Source: an uncultured Clostridia bacterium
GTDB lineage: Bacteria; Bacillota; Clostridia; Christensenellales; CAG-314
Length of the DNA stretch: 29,474 bases
Direction: 5' to 3'
Assembly (NCBI GenBank): GCA_934203075.1
Contig: CAKPYT010000011.1
Span: 1-29,474, forward strand
The notes beneath the pieces are model-generated. The model did not search any database and was not told where the DNA came from. It worked only from the letters and a program-made list of their open reading frames with translations. The position numbers and the translations under genes were made by a program. Positions 14,459-21,540 of this stretch are shown here, piece by piece (position 1 is the stretch's first letter; each line of letters begins with the position of its first letter).

Positions 14459-15481
14459 CTAACAATCACAATCCGCAAACGCGGCAAGATTTTCTGCCCC
14501 CGGCTTGCGTTTTCCTTCTTCGATTTCATGTATCAACTGCACGACACGGTCGTTTACCGGCGTCGGCACGCCGACTTTTCTGCCGAAATCGCTTACCACC
14601 CCGTTGATGGCCTCCACCTCACACGGCTTCCCTTTTTCGATATCCTGCAGCATACTTGCACGAATCAGCCGATGTTTTTTGATTACGATGGGCATCAGAA
14701 ACAGCGAAATCGCCCGTTTGAATTTGCTATGGTAATCCATAAGTTTTACCACATCCTTGCCCTGAATTTTTTCGATGCGAATGCCGCCTGCACGAGTAGC
14801 GTCGATAATTTCTTTGATGATACACAGCGCATACTTCCGTGAAGTTTTGTTTTTTGCCACTTCTCCGAAGTTACAGCCCATAACGGTGGACATTCCGCTG
14901 AACGCACTGTTTACCAACAATTTAGACCAGCGCACGCCGAGAAAGTTATCTTCTACCTCGACCGTTCCCATTTTTTGCAGCAGACGCACAATCTCCGTAA
15001 AATGCGGATCCTTTCTGCCGGCCTCGGTTACGCTGCCTAAGGCAAAAACCAGCGCATCCGGTTCGGAAGTCAATTCACTGACGCCGGGAGAAACCAGTTG
15101 AGCTCCCCAGCCGATGGCGCAGCCGTAGGTGCGATCCGCCCCGATGATTTCCGCAATTCCTTGCTCCGGCAGACCGTTCTGCATCGTGCAGATCACGCCG
15201 TTTTCTGCCAGAAAGTTTTTCAGCATCGAAACCGTTTCCCGATTGTTCAATTGTTTGGTAAGCAAAAAAACGATGTCGTACTTTTCGTGCATTTCTTCCG
15301 GCAGCAAAGCGTTTACGGCAACACAGAACTGCGCCTTTCCCGTGACGGTGGCCCCGTTTTGACGCATGGCTTCCGTATGCGCGCGATTGCGGTTGATGAG
15401 ATCCACCGTCTCGCCTGCACGTGTTAAATAAGCGCCCAATACCGTGCCCAAAGAGCCGGCTCCGTAAATTGCGGTTTTCAT
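14459..15481 (-). CDS. panE: Ketopantoate reductase family protein
   Basis: This 340-residue protein is predicted to reduce 2-dehydropantoate to pantoate with NADPH in coenzyme A synthesis. It has the N-terminal nucleotide-binding loop GAGSLGTVLG at residue 7, TMQNGLPEQ near residue 99, WSKLLVNSAFS near residue 187 (catalytic Lys region), and the C-terminal SMLQDIEKGKPCEVEAINGVV block with the conserved Glu/Asn/Ser area. The length is slightly above E. coli PanE (303). PanE paralogues acting on other 2-keto acids exist, and no other pantothenate gene is nearby, so the substrate is moderately certain. The ATG at 15481 overlaps the rlmD stop by 4 bases (ATGA). Confidence 0.86.
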   Translation of the reverse strand: MKTAIYGAGSLGTVLGAYLTRAGETVDLINRNRAHTEAMRQNGATVTGKAQFCVAVNALLPEEMHEKYDIVFLLTKQLNNRETVSMLKNFLAENGVICTMQNGLPEQGIAEIIGADRTYGCAIGWGAQLVSPGVSELTSEPDALVFALGSVTEAGRKDPHFTEIVRLLQKMGTVEVEDNFLGVRWSKLLVNSAFSGMSTVMGCNFGEVAKNKTSRKYALCIIKEIIDATRAGGIRIEKIQGKDVVKLMDYHSKFKRAISLFLMPIVIKKHRLIRASMLQDIEKGKPCEVEAINGVVSDFGRKVGVPTPVNDRVVQLIHEIEEGKRKPGAENLAAFADCDC

Positions 15482-17262
15482 TTTATTTTCTCCTTTTCTT
15501 TTCGTTCCAATTTTACAAGTACTTCCACATGTTTCGTCTGCGAAAAAAAGTCATACGGCTGCACCGCCGTGATGCGATATGCGCCCTGCCATGCCGCTAT
15601 GTCCTGCGCCAACGTCTGCGGGTTGCAAGAGAGATACACGATCGTTTGCGGCTTCATTTTTAGCACTGCTTTTTGCGTTCCCTCCCCGCACCCGCGGCGC
15701 GGCGGATCCAAAAACAATTGATACCCCCCGGAAAGGGTGGGCAAAACCTCGTTACAATCCCCGCAAAGGCACTCGATCTTTTGTTCCAACCCGTTTTTTT
15801 GTGCGATACGAGCGGCTTCTTTGACCGATTCCTCCACCATTTCCACACTGACAACGCTGCAGCCCAGCCGCGCAAACAAAACGGAAGTGATTCCCACCCC
15901 GCTGAACGCATCCACAACGGGGACTCCGCCGCCCAACCATTCGGCTGCCTGACGATACGCTTTTGCAGCAATTTTTTCGTTTACCTGATAGAACGTCTGC
16001 GGGGTCAGTTCCGCCTCTACCCCCAATACGGAAGCGGTGAGTTTCGGCTTGCCCTCGACAAAAAGGAACCGATCGGAATACACGGCACTGCTGTCCGCCG
16101 CGTTGACGTTTAACCACAGCCCGACCTCTTCGAAATGCTTTTTTAATTCCTTATAAAGCCAAGGCAAACCGTAGATTTTGCTTTTTGCGCTTACCACCGT
16201 TACCAGGATTTTTTTGCCGAAACAACGTGCCGTAACATATCGCAGCGTTCCCTTTTCGCTTGAGGCAGAAAAAGGCACGATTTTGAATTTCCGGACGTAA
16301 TCTTCCACCACGGAAATTAACGTTGCCGCCCAATCTCCGTGCAGTTTGCAGTATGGAATCGGCACCACGGTTTTGGTATTCTCCCGAAAAAAGCCGACAA
16401 CGGTTTTGCCGTTTTTGCGATCCACCGCCAGATGAATTTTGTTGCGATACTCTAACGGATAGTATGCCGCTACCGGCAGCGGGACCTCTGCCCCTTCCAA
16501 AAACGGAGCCAGAACGTCCTGCACCAGTTGTCTCTTCCACTGCAGTTGCACGCTTTGCGAGGCGTACTGCAAATGGCAGTTCCCGCAGTTTTCGAACGAA
16601 GGACAAACCGGTCTGACACGTTCTGCCGACGGTTTCGTAATCCGCACCGGGTCGGCATAAAGATCCCCCTGCCGCTCTGCGGAGATTTTGCATACCACCT
16701 TTTCCCCGGGCAATACCCCCTCGACAAATACGGTACGCTCCTCCAGTGCTGCCACGCCTAAAAACCGATCGTCCAACCGATCGATCGTTAACTCGCATTC
16801 GCGCCCTTTCCAGGTTTTATCGAAAGCAATAAACTTCGATACGGTTCTTGCGTCGTACGGCTTGTTCTTTCCCGTACCGTCAGGAGCTGTTTTCCTTTGC
16901 CGTTTTTTCGGCGCCGGCATAGTTTCCTTTTCGAAAGCAAGTGCTCGCTTTTCGTACGGAGCTTCAAAGGACTTTTCCTGTGAGCCTTGCCCCGCGCCGG
17001 CCTTACCCCGAAACTTTCGTCCTGCGGTTTCAGGAGTTTCTCTTTTGCCGCCTTGCCGTTTCCCCTGAACCCTTGGAACCGGCAGTTCTTTTCGGCCGTT
17101 TTCGCTTTTTGCCGACTTCCGAATCGCCGGGCGAGAAAATGTTTTTCTGCCCCGCGCCGAAGTTTCTGTTCGTTTTTGTTGCTGTGCCCCGGCACGGCTG
17201 CTCTGCCTTACGCTTTCCTTTTGCCGTGAATCGATTCGCACGTTTTCGCTTTTGTTCTTCAT
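15478..17262 (-). CDS. rlmD: 23S rRNA (uracil-5-)-methyltransferase, RlmD/TrmA family, with long basic N-terminal extension
   Basis: This SAM-dependent methyltransferase makes m5U in 23S rRNA (U1939 and/or U747 by family). From the ATG at 17262 it has 594 residues. The first ~145 are low complexity, rich in Lys, Arg, Ser and Gln. Then comes a TRAM RNA-binding domain (WKGRECELTIDRLDDRFLG onward). Cys residues in VCPSFENCGNCH and PYC fit a 4Fe-4S cluster. Motif I is DAFSGVGITSVLFA, LDPPRRGCGEGT is family-specific, and SCNPQTLAQD carries the catalytic Cys. Usual length is 430-460, so the extension is extra. The start at 17262 was chosen because a TATAAT box ends 6 bases before it; the in-frame reading further upstream would precede the promoter. 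It heads the operon with panE, pepF and the phosphoesterase. Confidence 0.88.
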   Translation of the reverse strand: MKNKSENVRIDSRQKESVRQSSRAGAQQQKRTETSARGRKTFSRPAIRKSAKSENGRKELPVPRVQGKRQGGKRETPETAGRKFRGKAGAGQGSQEKSFEAPYEKRALAFEKETMPAPKKRQRKTAPDGTGKNKPYDARTVSKFIAFDKTWKGRECELTIDRLDDRFLGVAALEERTVFVEGVLPGEKVVCKISAERQGDLYADPVRITKPSAERVRPVCPSFENCGNCHLQYASQSVQLQWKRQLVQDVLAPFLEGAEVPLPVAAYYPLEYRNKIHLAVDRKNGKTVVGFFRENTKTVVPIPYCKLHGDWAATLISVVEDYVRKFKIVPFSASSEKGTLRYVTARCFGKKILVTVVSAKSKIYGLPWLYKELKKHFEEVGLWLNVNAADSSAVYSDRFLFVEGKPKLTASVLGVEAELTPQTFYQVNEKIAAKAYRQAAEWLGGGVPVVDAFSGVGITSVLFARLGCSVVSVEMVEESVKEAARIAQKNGLEQKIECLCGDCNEVLPTLSGGYQLFLDPPRRGCGEGTQKAVLKMKPQTIVYLSCNPQTLAQDIAAWQGAYRITAVQPYDFFSQTKHVEVLVKLERKEKEKIK

Positions 17263-17268
17263 ACCTGT

Positions 17269-17297
17269 ATTATAGCAAAGAAAACAAGCAATGTAAC
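17269..17297 (-). promoter_or_regulatory. Promoter giving a leaderless rlmD mRNA
   Basis: On the minus strand GTTACA (17297-17292), 17 bases, TATAAT (17274-17269), then ACAGGT and the ATG at 17262. The expected start is the A of the ATG. The geometry and even the ACNNGT hexamer match the promoter at 8911-8939. No ribosome site other than a short AGG is present. Confidence 0.7.
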
Positions 17298-17461
17298 GCT
17301 TTTCCTTTCGTTTTTTCGGTATTCTTGCGGTTTTTCGCTCCGAAAGAAACGTCACCCTCCCTTTTCTTTTTTCGAAACGAGGCCGGGACGAATAAAAACC
17401 GAAAAATAGCAAACACTTATAGCAATCCACTTCGTGTGTGAAAACTGCAAGGAGGTTACGT

Positions 17462-17551
17462 ATGGCTACCAAGAAAACGGAAAAGGCATGTAATTGCAAA
17501 AAAACCGGCAAGGATGCAAAGAGCACCCGCAGCAAGACGCAATCGAAATAA
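17462..17551 (+). CDS. 29-residue Lys-rich small protein with a CNC motif
   Basis: This is a short gene: an excellent ribosome site (AAGGAGG, 6 bases before the ATG at 17462), 29 sense codons, TAA at 17549-17551, and a strong terminator 14 bases later. The peptide begins MATKKTEKACNCKKTGKDAK and continues in Lys/Ser/Thr/Arg to the end. Ten of its residues are Lys, with two Cys in CNCKK. No membrane segment or signal is visible. It stands alone, divergent from rlmD, in an otherwise gene-free gap. The ribosome site, isolation and dedicated terminator argue for real expression. No family is recognised; nucleic-acid or metal binding would be guesses from composition. A weak TTATAG at 17417 could be part of its promoter. 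Confidence 0.65.
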   Translation: MATKKTEKACNCKKTGKDAKSTRSKTQSK

Positions 17552-17564
17552 GTTCGACAGGTAA

Positions 17565-17595
17565 AAAACCCACCCGAGCGTCGGGTGGGTTTTCT
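17565..17595. terminator. Strong terminator shared by the small gene and the acyltransferase-like gene
   Basis: AAAACCCACCCGA (17565-17577), loop GCG, TCGGGTGGGTTTT (17581-17593): 13 bp, perfect. A6 on one side and T4 on the other make it usable from both directions. Confidence 0.9.
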
Positions 17596-17724
17596 CTTTG
17601 AGTTTGGAGTTTTTTACTTTTTCTTTTTCTGCTTTCTATACCGGGAAAGCCTCTTCTCCCCGGTCATAGCGACGAATCGGGACGGCATAAGCAAAGGTTG
17701 CACGTTCCCGACCGACGTAAAAGT

Positions 17725-18474
17725 TTAATCCGCAAACGAAATCGGCTCAAAAGGAGGTAACGAACGGGCGATGGCGTCCAACTCGTCGCGCAGATAAACG
17801 GCGATCTGTTCCTTTTGTACCTTCATAGGAACCTCCGGTTGGTAGCGAATGGGTTTGCCGACATGCATTTCCCGAATTCCCGGGGCAACGTACATCGGAT
17901 AAAATGCCAGACATTTGCCCGTTTGGTCATAATATATTTTTGCGATTTGCACGAAACCTTTGTTCAGTTGGTTGATATACTCCGAGTGCTTCTCCATACA
18001 TTCCGGGAAGATAATGATATTTTTCTGATCGTTAATCAACGTTTCCATCGTCTTCTGAAAGGTTTTTTTGATGCGCATATCCCGATAAACCGGAACGCAT
18101 TCGTTCCCGCGCAATGCCGGCACCAACAACCAGGACGCTATGTGACTCCAGATACGATGAAAAACTTTCACCTTTCCCTTGGGCGGAAAAAAGTTTTCGT
18201 ACACATACTTGGGAGCATCCCGATAAAACATCACCTGCGCTTCTGCCCAAATGCGTGCCGGTTTTGGAAAATCCAACGCGCACGCCACGGGACTGAACGC
18301 CCGGGAATGGTTCCCGATAAACACTGCCGGTTCCTCAATCGTAACCCCGTCCTGCACGTGAAAGGATAACTTTTTCCAAAACACTTTTACGGTTGCTTTT
18401 ACAAACCGATAGTACAGTTTCGGCGATTTATGAGTTGCATAATCCTTGGTGGGAGAATAATACCGTTTTTTCAT
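17725..18474 (-). CDS. PlsC-like acyltransferase with altered catalytic motif
   Basis: This 249-residue protein follows the layout of 1-acylglycerol-phosphate acyltransferases. An initial basic/hydrophobic segment leads to the NH motif region VFIGNHSRAFSPVA near residue 53, a membrane-associated stretch (FHRIWSHIASWLLVPALRGNECVPVYRD) and IIIFPECMEKHSE near residue 150. Two key positions deviate: NHx4D reads NHSRAFS, with Ser where the catalytic Asp is expected, and FPEGT reads FPECM. It may be a divergent subfamily, use another acid, or lack acyl transfer. The ATG at 18474 has no Shine-Dalgarno sequence; its promoter predicts a leader of only 3 bases. It is a second acyltransferase-like gene besides the one at 1587-2792. 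Confidence 0.7.
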   Translation of the reverse strand: MKKRYYSPTKDYATHKSPKLYYRFVKATVKVFWKKLSFHVQDGVTIEEPAVFIGNHSRAFSPVACALDFPKPARIWAEAQVMFYRDAPKYVYENFFPPKGKVKVFHRIWSHIASWLLVPALRGNECVPVYRDMRIKKTFQKTMETLINDQKNIIIFPECMEKHSEYINQLNKGFVQIAKIYYDQTGKCLAFYPMYVAPGIREMHVGKPIRYQPEVPMKVQKEQIAVYLRDELDAIARSLPPFEPISFAD

Positions 18475-18483
18475 AACTATGTT

Positions 18484-18512
18484 AGTGTATCACACTTTCG
18501 AAATCTTTCCAA
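18484..18512 (-). promoter_or_regulatory. Promoter with near-leaderless start for the acyltransferase-like gene
   Basis: On the minus strand TTGGAA (18512-18507), 17 bases, TACACT (18489-18484) with an extended TGA. The predicted start is near 18477, 3 bases before the ATG. A GCCTTCCGGAAGGC palindrome lies at 18533-18546 just upstream and lacks a U tract. Confidence 0.55.
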
Positions 18513-18606
18513 CTGTTTTCCGCTTCCTTTGCGCCTTCCGGAAGGCCTCCGCAAACAAACACAAAACGCACGGATGCTCTTTCCACGTTTCCATCTTTTA
18601 CAGGTT

Positions 18607-19203
18607 TTACAGGTAAATTCCCTGCTTTTCCTGCTCCCGTTTGATTTTTAACCAGCACTTACGGCACATTGCCTGATAGCGCCCGTTTCCGCCCAGGCAG
18701 ACTTGATCCCCATGAAACACGACGTGCCCTTCATCGTCAAACCGCGCGTTGACCGTAGCTTTTGCACCGCATTGACAGACGGATTTGATTTCCGAAATCG
18801 ATTGTGCGATTTCAAACAAGCGACGGCTGCCGGGGAACAAATGTGTGGAGAAATCCGTACTCAGGCCAAAACAGAGCACCGGCACGTTGAAATCCATCAC
18901 GACGTCGGCAAGTTCATCCACTTGCTCCGGCGTGAGGAACTGACACTCGTCCACAATGATGACCTGGCAATCTTTGTGCTCTTTCAGATACATTTCGTAA
19001 AGATTCTTTTCCGGCGGAACCACCAAAGCCGTTGCCTGCAAACCGATGCGCGACCGCACGATGCTTTCCCCGTCGCGCGTGTCGGTGGACGGTTTTAGCA
19101 ACAGCACTTTCATGTGCCGTTCTTCGTAGTTGAATTTGGTAATCAATGCCTGCGCCGTTTTGGAGCATCCCATGGCTCCAAATTTAAAATATAATTTTGC
19201 CAA
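18607..19203 (-). CDS. tdk: Thymidine kinase (type II), atypical P-loop
   Basis: This 198-residue kinase phosphorylates thymidine and deoxyuridine with ATP for DNA precursor salvage. The N-terminus MAKLYFKFGAM and the Walker-B-like IIVDECQFLTPEQV near residue 85 are family features. The zinc site Cys residues are VCQCGAK and CRKCW, and TVNARF follows the lasso region. The P-loop reads GAMGCSKT, with Ser where GKS/T normally has Gly; the DNA (TGC TCC AAA ACG) is unambiguous. Similar substitutions may be normal in some clostridial Tdk, which I could not check. It starts with TTG at 19203, chosen because AAGGAGA is 6 bases upstream and the product begins as usual. It follows pdp by 11 bases and closes the nucleoside transporter operon. 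Confidence 0.9.
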   Translation of the reverse strand: MAKLYFKFGAMGCSKTAQALITKFNYEERHMKVLLLKPSTDTRDGESIVRSRIGLQATALVVPPEKNLYEMYLKEHKDCQVIIVDECQFLTPEQVDELADVVMDFNVPVLCFGLSTDFSTHLFPGSRRLFEIAQSISEIKSVCQCGAKATVNARFDDEGHVVFHGDQVCLGGNGRYQAMCRKCWLKIKREQEKQGIYL

Positions 19204-19214
19204 AACTTTTCTCC

Positions 19215-20516
19215 TTATTTTACTGTTGCATAGACCAACGGTTCTTCGGCCGGCTTTTCGTCCGAAAATACGGTTGCGTCATAGAAAACCCGCAGAGATT
19301 CCTCTAACTTCGATGCGTCGTTCGTATATAGCGTTGCGATCGTTTCCCCTTTGCGCACGAAGTCTCCGGTTTTTTTTGCAAGAAGAATTCCTGCGGCATA
19401 GTCGATTTTTTCTTCCTTCGTGTTTCTGCCGGCCCCCAAAAGAACGCTCGCTTTTCCGTATCCTTCGGTATCCACTCGGGAAAGGTATCCTGTCTGCTTC
19501 GCAGGGACGTCAAAGACACACTCTGCAACCGGGAACAACGTCGGATCGTAAACGTAACGTACGTCTCCGCCCTGCGCCTCCACCATTCTTGCGAAAGTCT
19601 GCAACGCTTTGCCGTTTTGCAATACTTCCGTCGCTTTCTTTTTACATGCCGCTACCGTGCCCATTCCTGCCAGATGCAGCATATTTGCCGCCAGAATCAC
19701 GCAAATCTCCGTGAAATCCTGTGGGCCGTGCCCGTTTAACGTGGCAATGGCCTCCTGCACTTCCAGCGCGTTGCCGATGGCATTGCCGAGCGGGCGATCC
19801 ATATCCGTAATTAGTGCCAGCGTCTTTTTGCCCGCGTTTTTACCGATATCCACCAGCAAACGCGCCAGTTTTTTGCTTTCTTTCCGTGTTTTGGTAAACG
19901 CGCCGCTTCCCGTTTTGACATCCAGAACAATGCAATCGTCATCCGCCGCCAGTTTTTTGCCCATAATGCTGGAAGCAATGAGCGGCAAACTATCCACCGT
20001 GGCGGTTACGTCCCTCAAGGCGTACAGTTTTTTATCGGCCGGCGCCAGATCCGCACTCTGGCCGATGATTGCCACGCCGACTTCGTTTACCACGCGTTCA
20101 AACTCCTCTTTGGAGAGGGTGGTGCAGAACCCCGGAATCGATTCCAGTTTATCTACCGTGCCGCCGGTATGACCGAGGCCGCGGCCGCTCATTTTGGCAA
20201 CTTTTGCGCCGAGCGTTGCCACGACCGGAGCAACGACCAAACTGGTTTTATCCCCTACGCCGCCGGTGGAGTGCTTATCCACCCGAATACCGCGGATGGA
20301 CGAAAAATCCGGTTTATCGCCGGAATCCCGCACGGCGAGAGTTAAAGCGGTGGTTTCTTCCGGATTCATCCCGCGATAGTAAATGGCCATACATAACGCC
20401 GCCGCCTGATAATCCGGGATGGTTCCTGCTACGTATCCGGAAACAAAGGTGCGTATTTCTTCCTCCGTCAGCACGCCCCCGTCCCTTTTCTTTTTGATGA
20501 TGTCGTACATTCTCAT
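19215..20516 (-). CDS. pdp: Pyrimidine-nucleoside / thymidine phosphorylase
   Basis: This 433-residue enzyme splits thymidine, deoxyuridine and probably uridine with phosphate into base and (deoxy)ribose-1-phosphate. Recognised blocks are VDKHSTGGVGDKTSLVVAPVVA at about 80-100, the family signature region KMSGRGLGHTGGTVDKLESI at about 108-127, and VKTGSGAF near residue 200. The length fits the PyNP/DeoA family (430-440). The ATG at 20516 is preferred because AGGAGGG lies 7 bases upstream; an extended reading from 20666 would cross the terminator-like hairpin at 20534-20562. The sugar phosphate feeds deoB and deoC, encoded upstream in this locus. PyNP versus strict thymidine phosphorylase cannot be decided by eye. 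Confidence 0.92.
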   Translation of the reverse strand: MRMYDIIKKKRDGGVLTEEEIRTFVSGYVAGTIPDYQAAALCMAIYYRGMNPEETTALTLAVRDSGDKPDFSSIRGIRVDKHSTGGVGDKTSLVVAPVVATLGAKVAKMSGRGLGHTGGTVDKLESIPGFCTTLSKEEFERVVNEVGVAIIGQSADLAPADKKLYALRDVTATVDSLPLIASSIMGKKLAADDDCIVLDVKTGSGAFTKTRKESKKLARLLVDIGKNAGKKTLALITDMDRPLGNAIGNALEVQEAIATLNGHGPQDFTEICVILAANMLHLAGMGTVAACKKKATEVLQNGKALQTFARMVEAQGGDVRYVYDPTLFPVAECVFDVPAKQTGYLSRVDTEGYGKASVLLGAGRNTKEEKIDYAAGILLAKKTGDFVRKGETIATLYTNDASKLEESLRVFYDATVFSDEKPAEEPLVYATVK

Positions 20517-20533
20517 GCTGCAACCCTCCTGTT

Positions 20534-20562
20534 GCAAAAATGCCCGTAGAAACGGGCATTTT
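20534..20562 (-). terminator. Hairpin/U-tract element between transporter genes and pdp
   Basis: On the minus strand AAAATGCCCGT, loop TTCT, ACGGGCATTTTTGC. It begins 25 bases after the last permease gene and ends 18 bases before the pdp ATG, so it is either a partial terminator or the end of one transcript, with pdp-tdk read through or separately promoted. No clear promoter is visible between it and pdp. Confidence 0.75.
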
Positions 20563-20586
20563 ACGTGATTTTTAAAACCGTATCGG

Positions 20587-21540
20587 TTATCTTTGCCCTT
20601 TGTCGTAAGGAATCCCTTCTGCTTTGGGACAGCCGGATTTCTTCGACGTGAGCGCCAACACCACAAGCACCGTTACAAACGGAATGATGTTATAGAAGTA
20701 CATCGGCAAATCCAATTGCGCAAGGAACGGAATCTGCGGGGCAAGCACGCCCAGGCAACGCAGGATCCCGAACATCAAAGCCCCGAGGGCAATGCCGACC
20801 GGCTTCCAATTGCCGAAAATCATGATGGCGAGTGCCAAAAATCCGGAGCCGCCCACCGTGCCTTCCGCCGTGCCGCCGCAAATGGTAGCGATGTAAATAT
20901 AACCGCCGAGCCCTGCCAACGCACCGGAAATGGTGGTGCCGAGATACCGCATTTTATAAACATTGATGCCGACGCTATCCGCCGCTTGCGGATGTTCGCC
21001 GCAGGCACGCAGCCGCATGCCCGTTTTCGTTTTATACACCCAGACGGAAAGCACCACAAACACAACGATGGCAAGATAGGTAGAAAGGTAGGCTTTATCC
21101 GTCAGGATAGCCAGAATTCCCGTTGCCCCGTCGTTGATGAGCGCATAGTTCAACGAACCGGGCATGTTGATTTTTTCGCTGCTGAAAAACGCCAAACCGA
21201 ACGTATTGACCAGTGCGGGAGCCAGCATGTTCAACGCCGTTCCGCCGATGGTCTGATCCGCCTGCAAGTTGATGGCAGAATAGGAAAGCAACAACGAATA
21301 AACAGCCCCGGCTGCCGCCGCAACCAGCATCGTCATGAGAAACAACCATTGCCCCTGCCCGCCGAACCAACCGAGTTTTTGGCAGAGATAGGCAAACACG
21401 GCGCCGACAAACCCGCCAAAGATCATCATTCCGTCCAAAGCGATATTGATGATGCCGCTTCGCTCCGCAAACATACCGGCAAGAGCCACCAACAACAATG
21501 GAATTACGTAAACCAACGTGGTTTGAATCAGAAATGTCAT
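20587..21540 (-). CDS. Nucleoside ABC transporter permease (second subunit, NupQ/YufQ-like)
   Basis: This 317-residue polytopic permease of the BPD-transp-2 (RbsC/BmpC-related) family begins MTFLIQTTLVYVIPLLLVALAGM. It has FAERSGIINIALDGMMIFGGFVGA near residue 24, a block typical of the second permease of BMP-type transporters, and the cytoplasmic RLRACGEHPQAADSVGINVYKMRY near residue 177, the ATPase-contact region. AAGGAGG lies 8 bases before the ATG at 21540. The start overlaps the previous permease stop by 4 bases (ATGA). It pairs with that permease to import nucleosides. The gene order (lipoprotein, ATPase, permease, permease) is that of B. subtilis nupNOPQ. Confidence 0.9.
   Translation of the reverse strand: MTFLIQTTLVYVIPLLLVALAGMFAERSGIINIALDGMMIFGGFVGAVFAYLCQKLGWFGGQGQWLFLMTMLVAAAAGAVYSLLLSYSAINLQADQTIGGTALNMLAPALVNTFGLAFFSSEKINMPGSLNYALINDGATGILAILTDKAYLSTYLAIVVFVVLSVWVYKTKTGMRLRACGEHPQAADSVGINVYKMRYLGTTISGALAGLGGYIYIATICGGTAEGTVGGSGFLALAIMIFGNWKPVGIALGALMFGILRCLGVLAPQIPFLAQLDLPMYFYNIIPFVTVLVVLALTSKKSGCPKAEGIPYDKGQR

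Noticed and set aside
13550..14842. A 430-codon plus-strand frame spanning pepF and panE.
   Set aside because: It crosses two real antisense genes, and its composition (Arg/His/Phe-rich) is that of a shadow frame.
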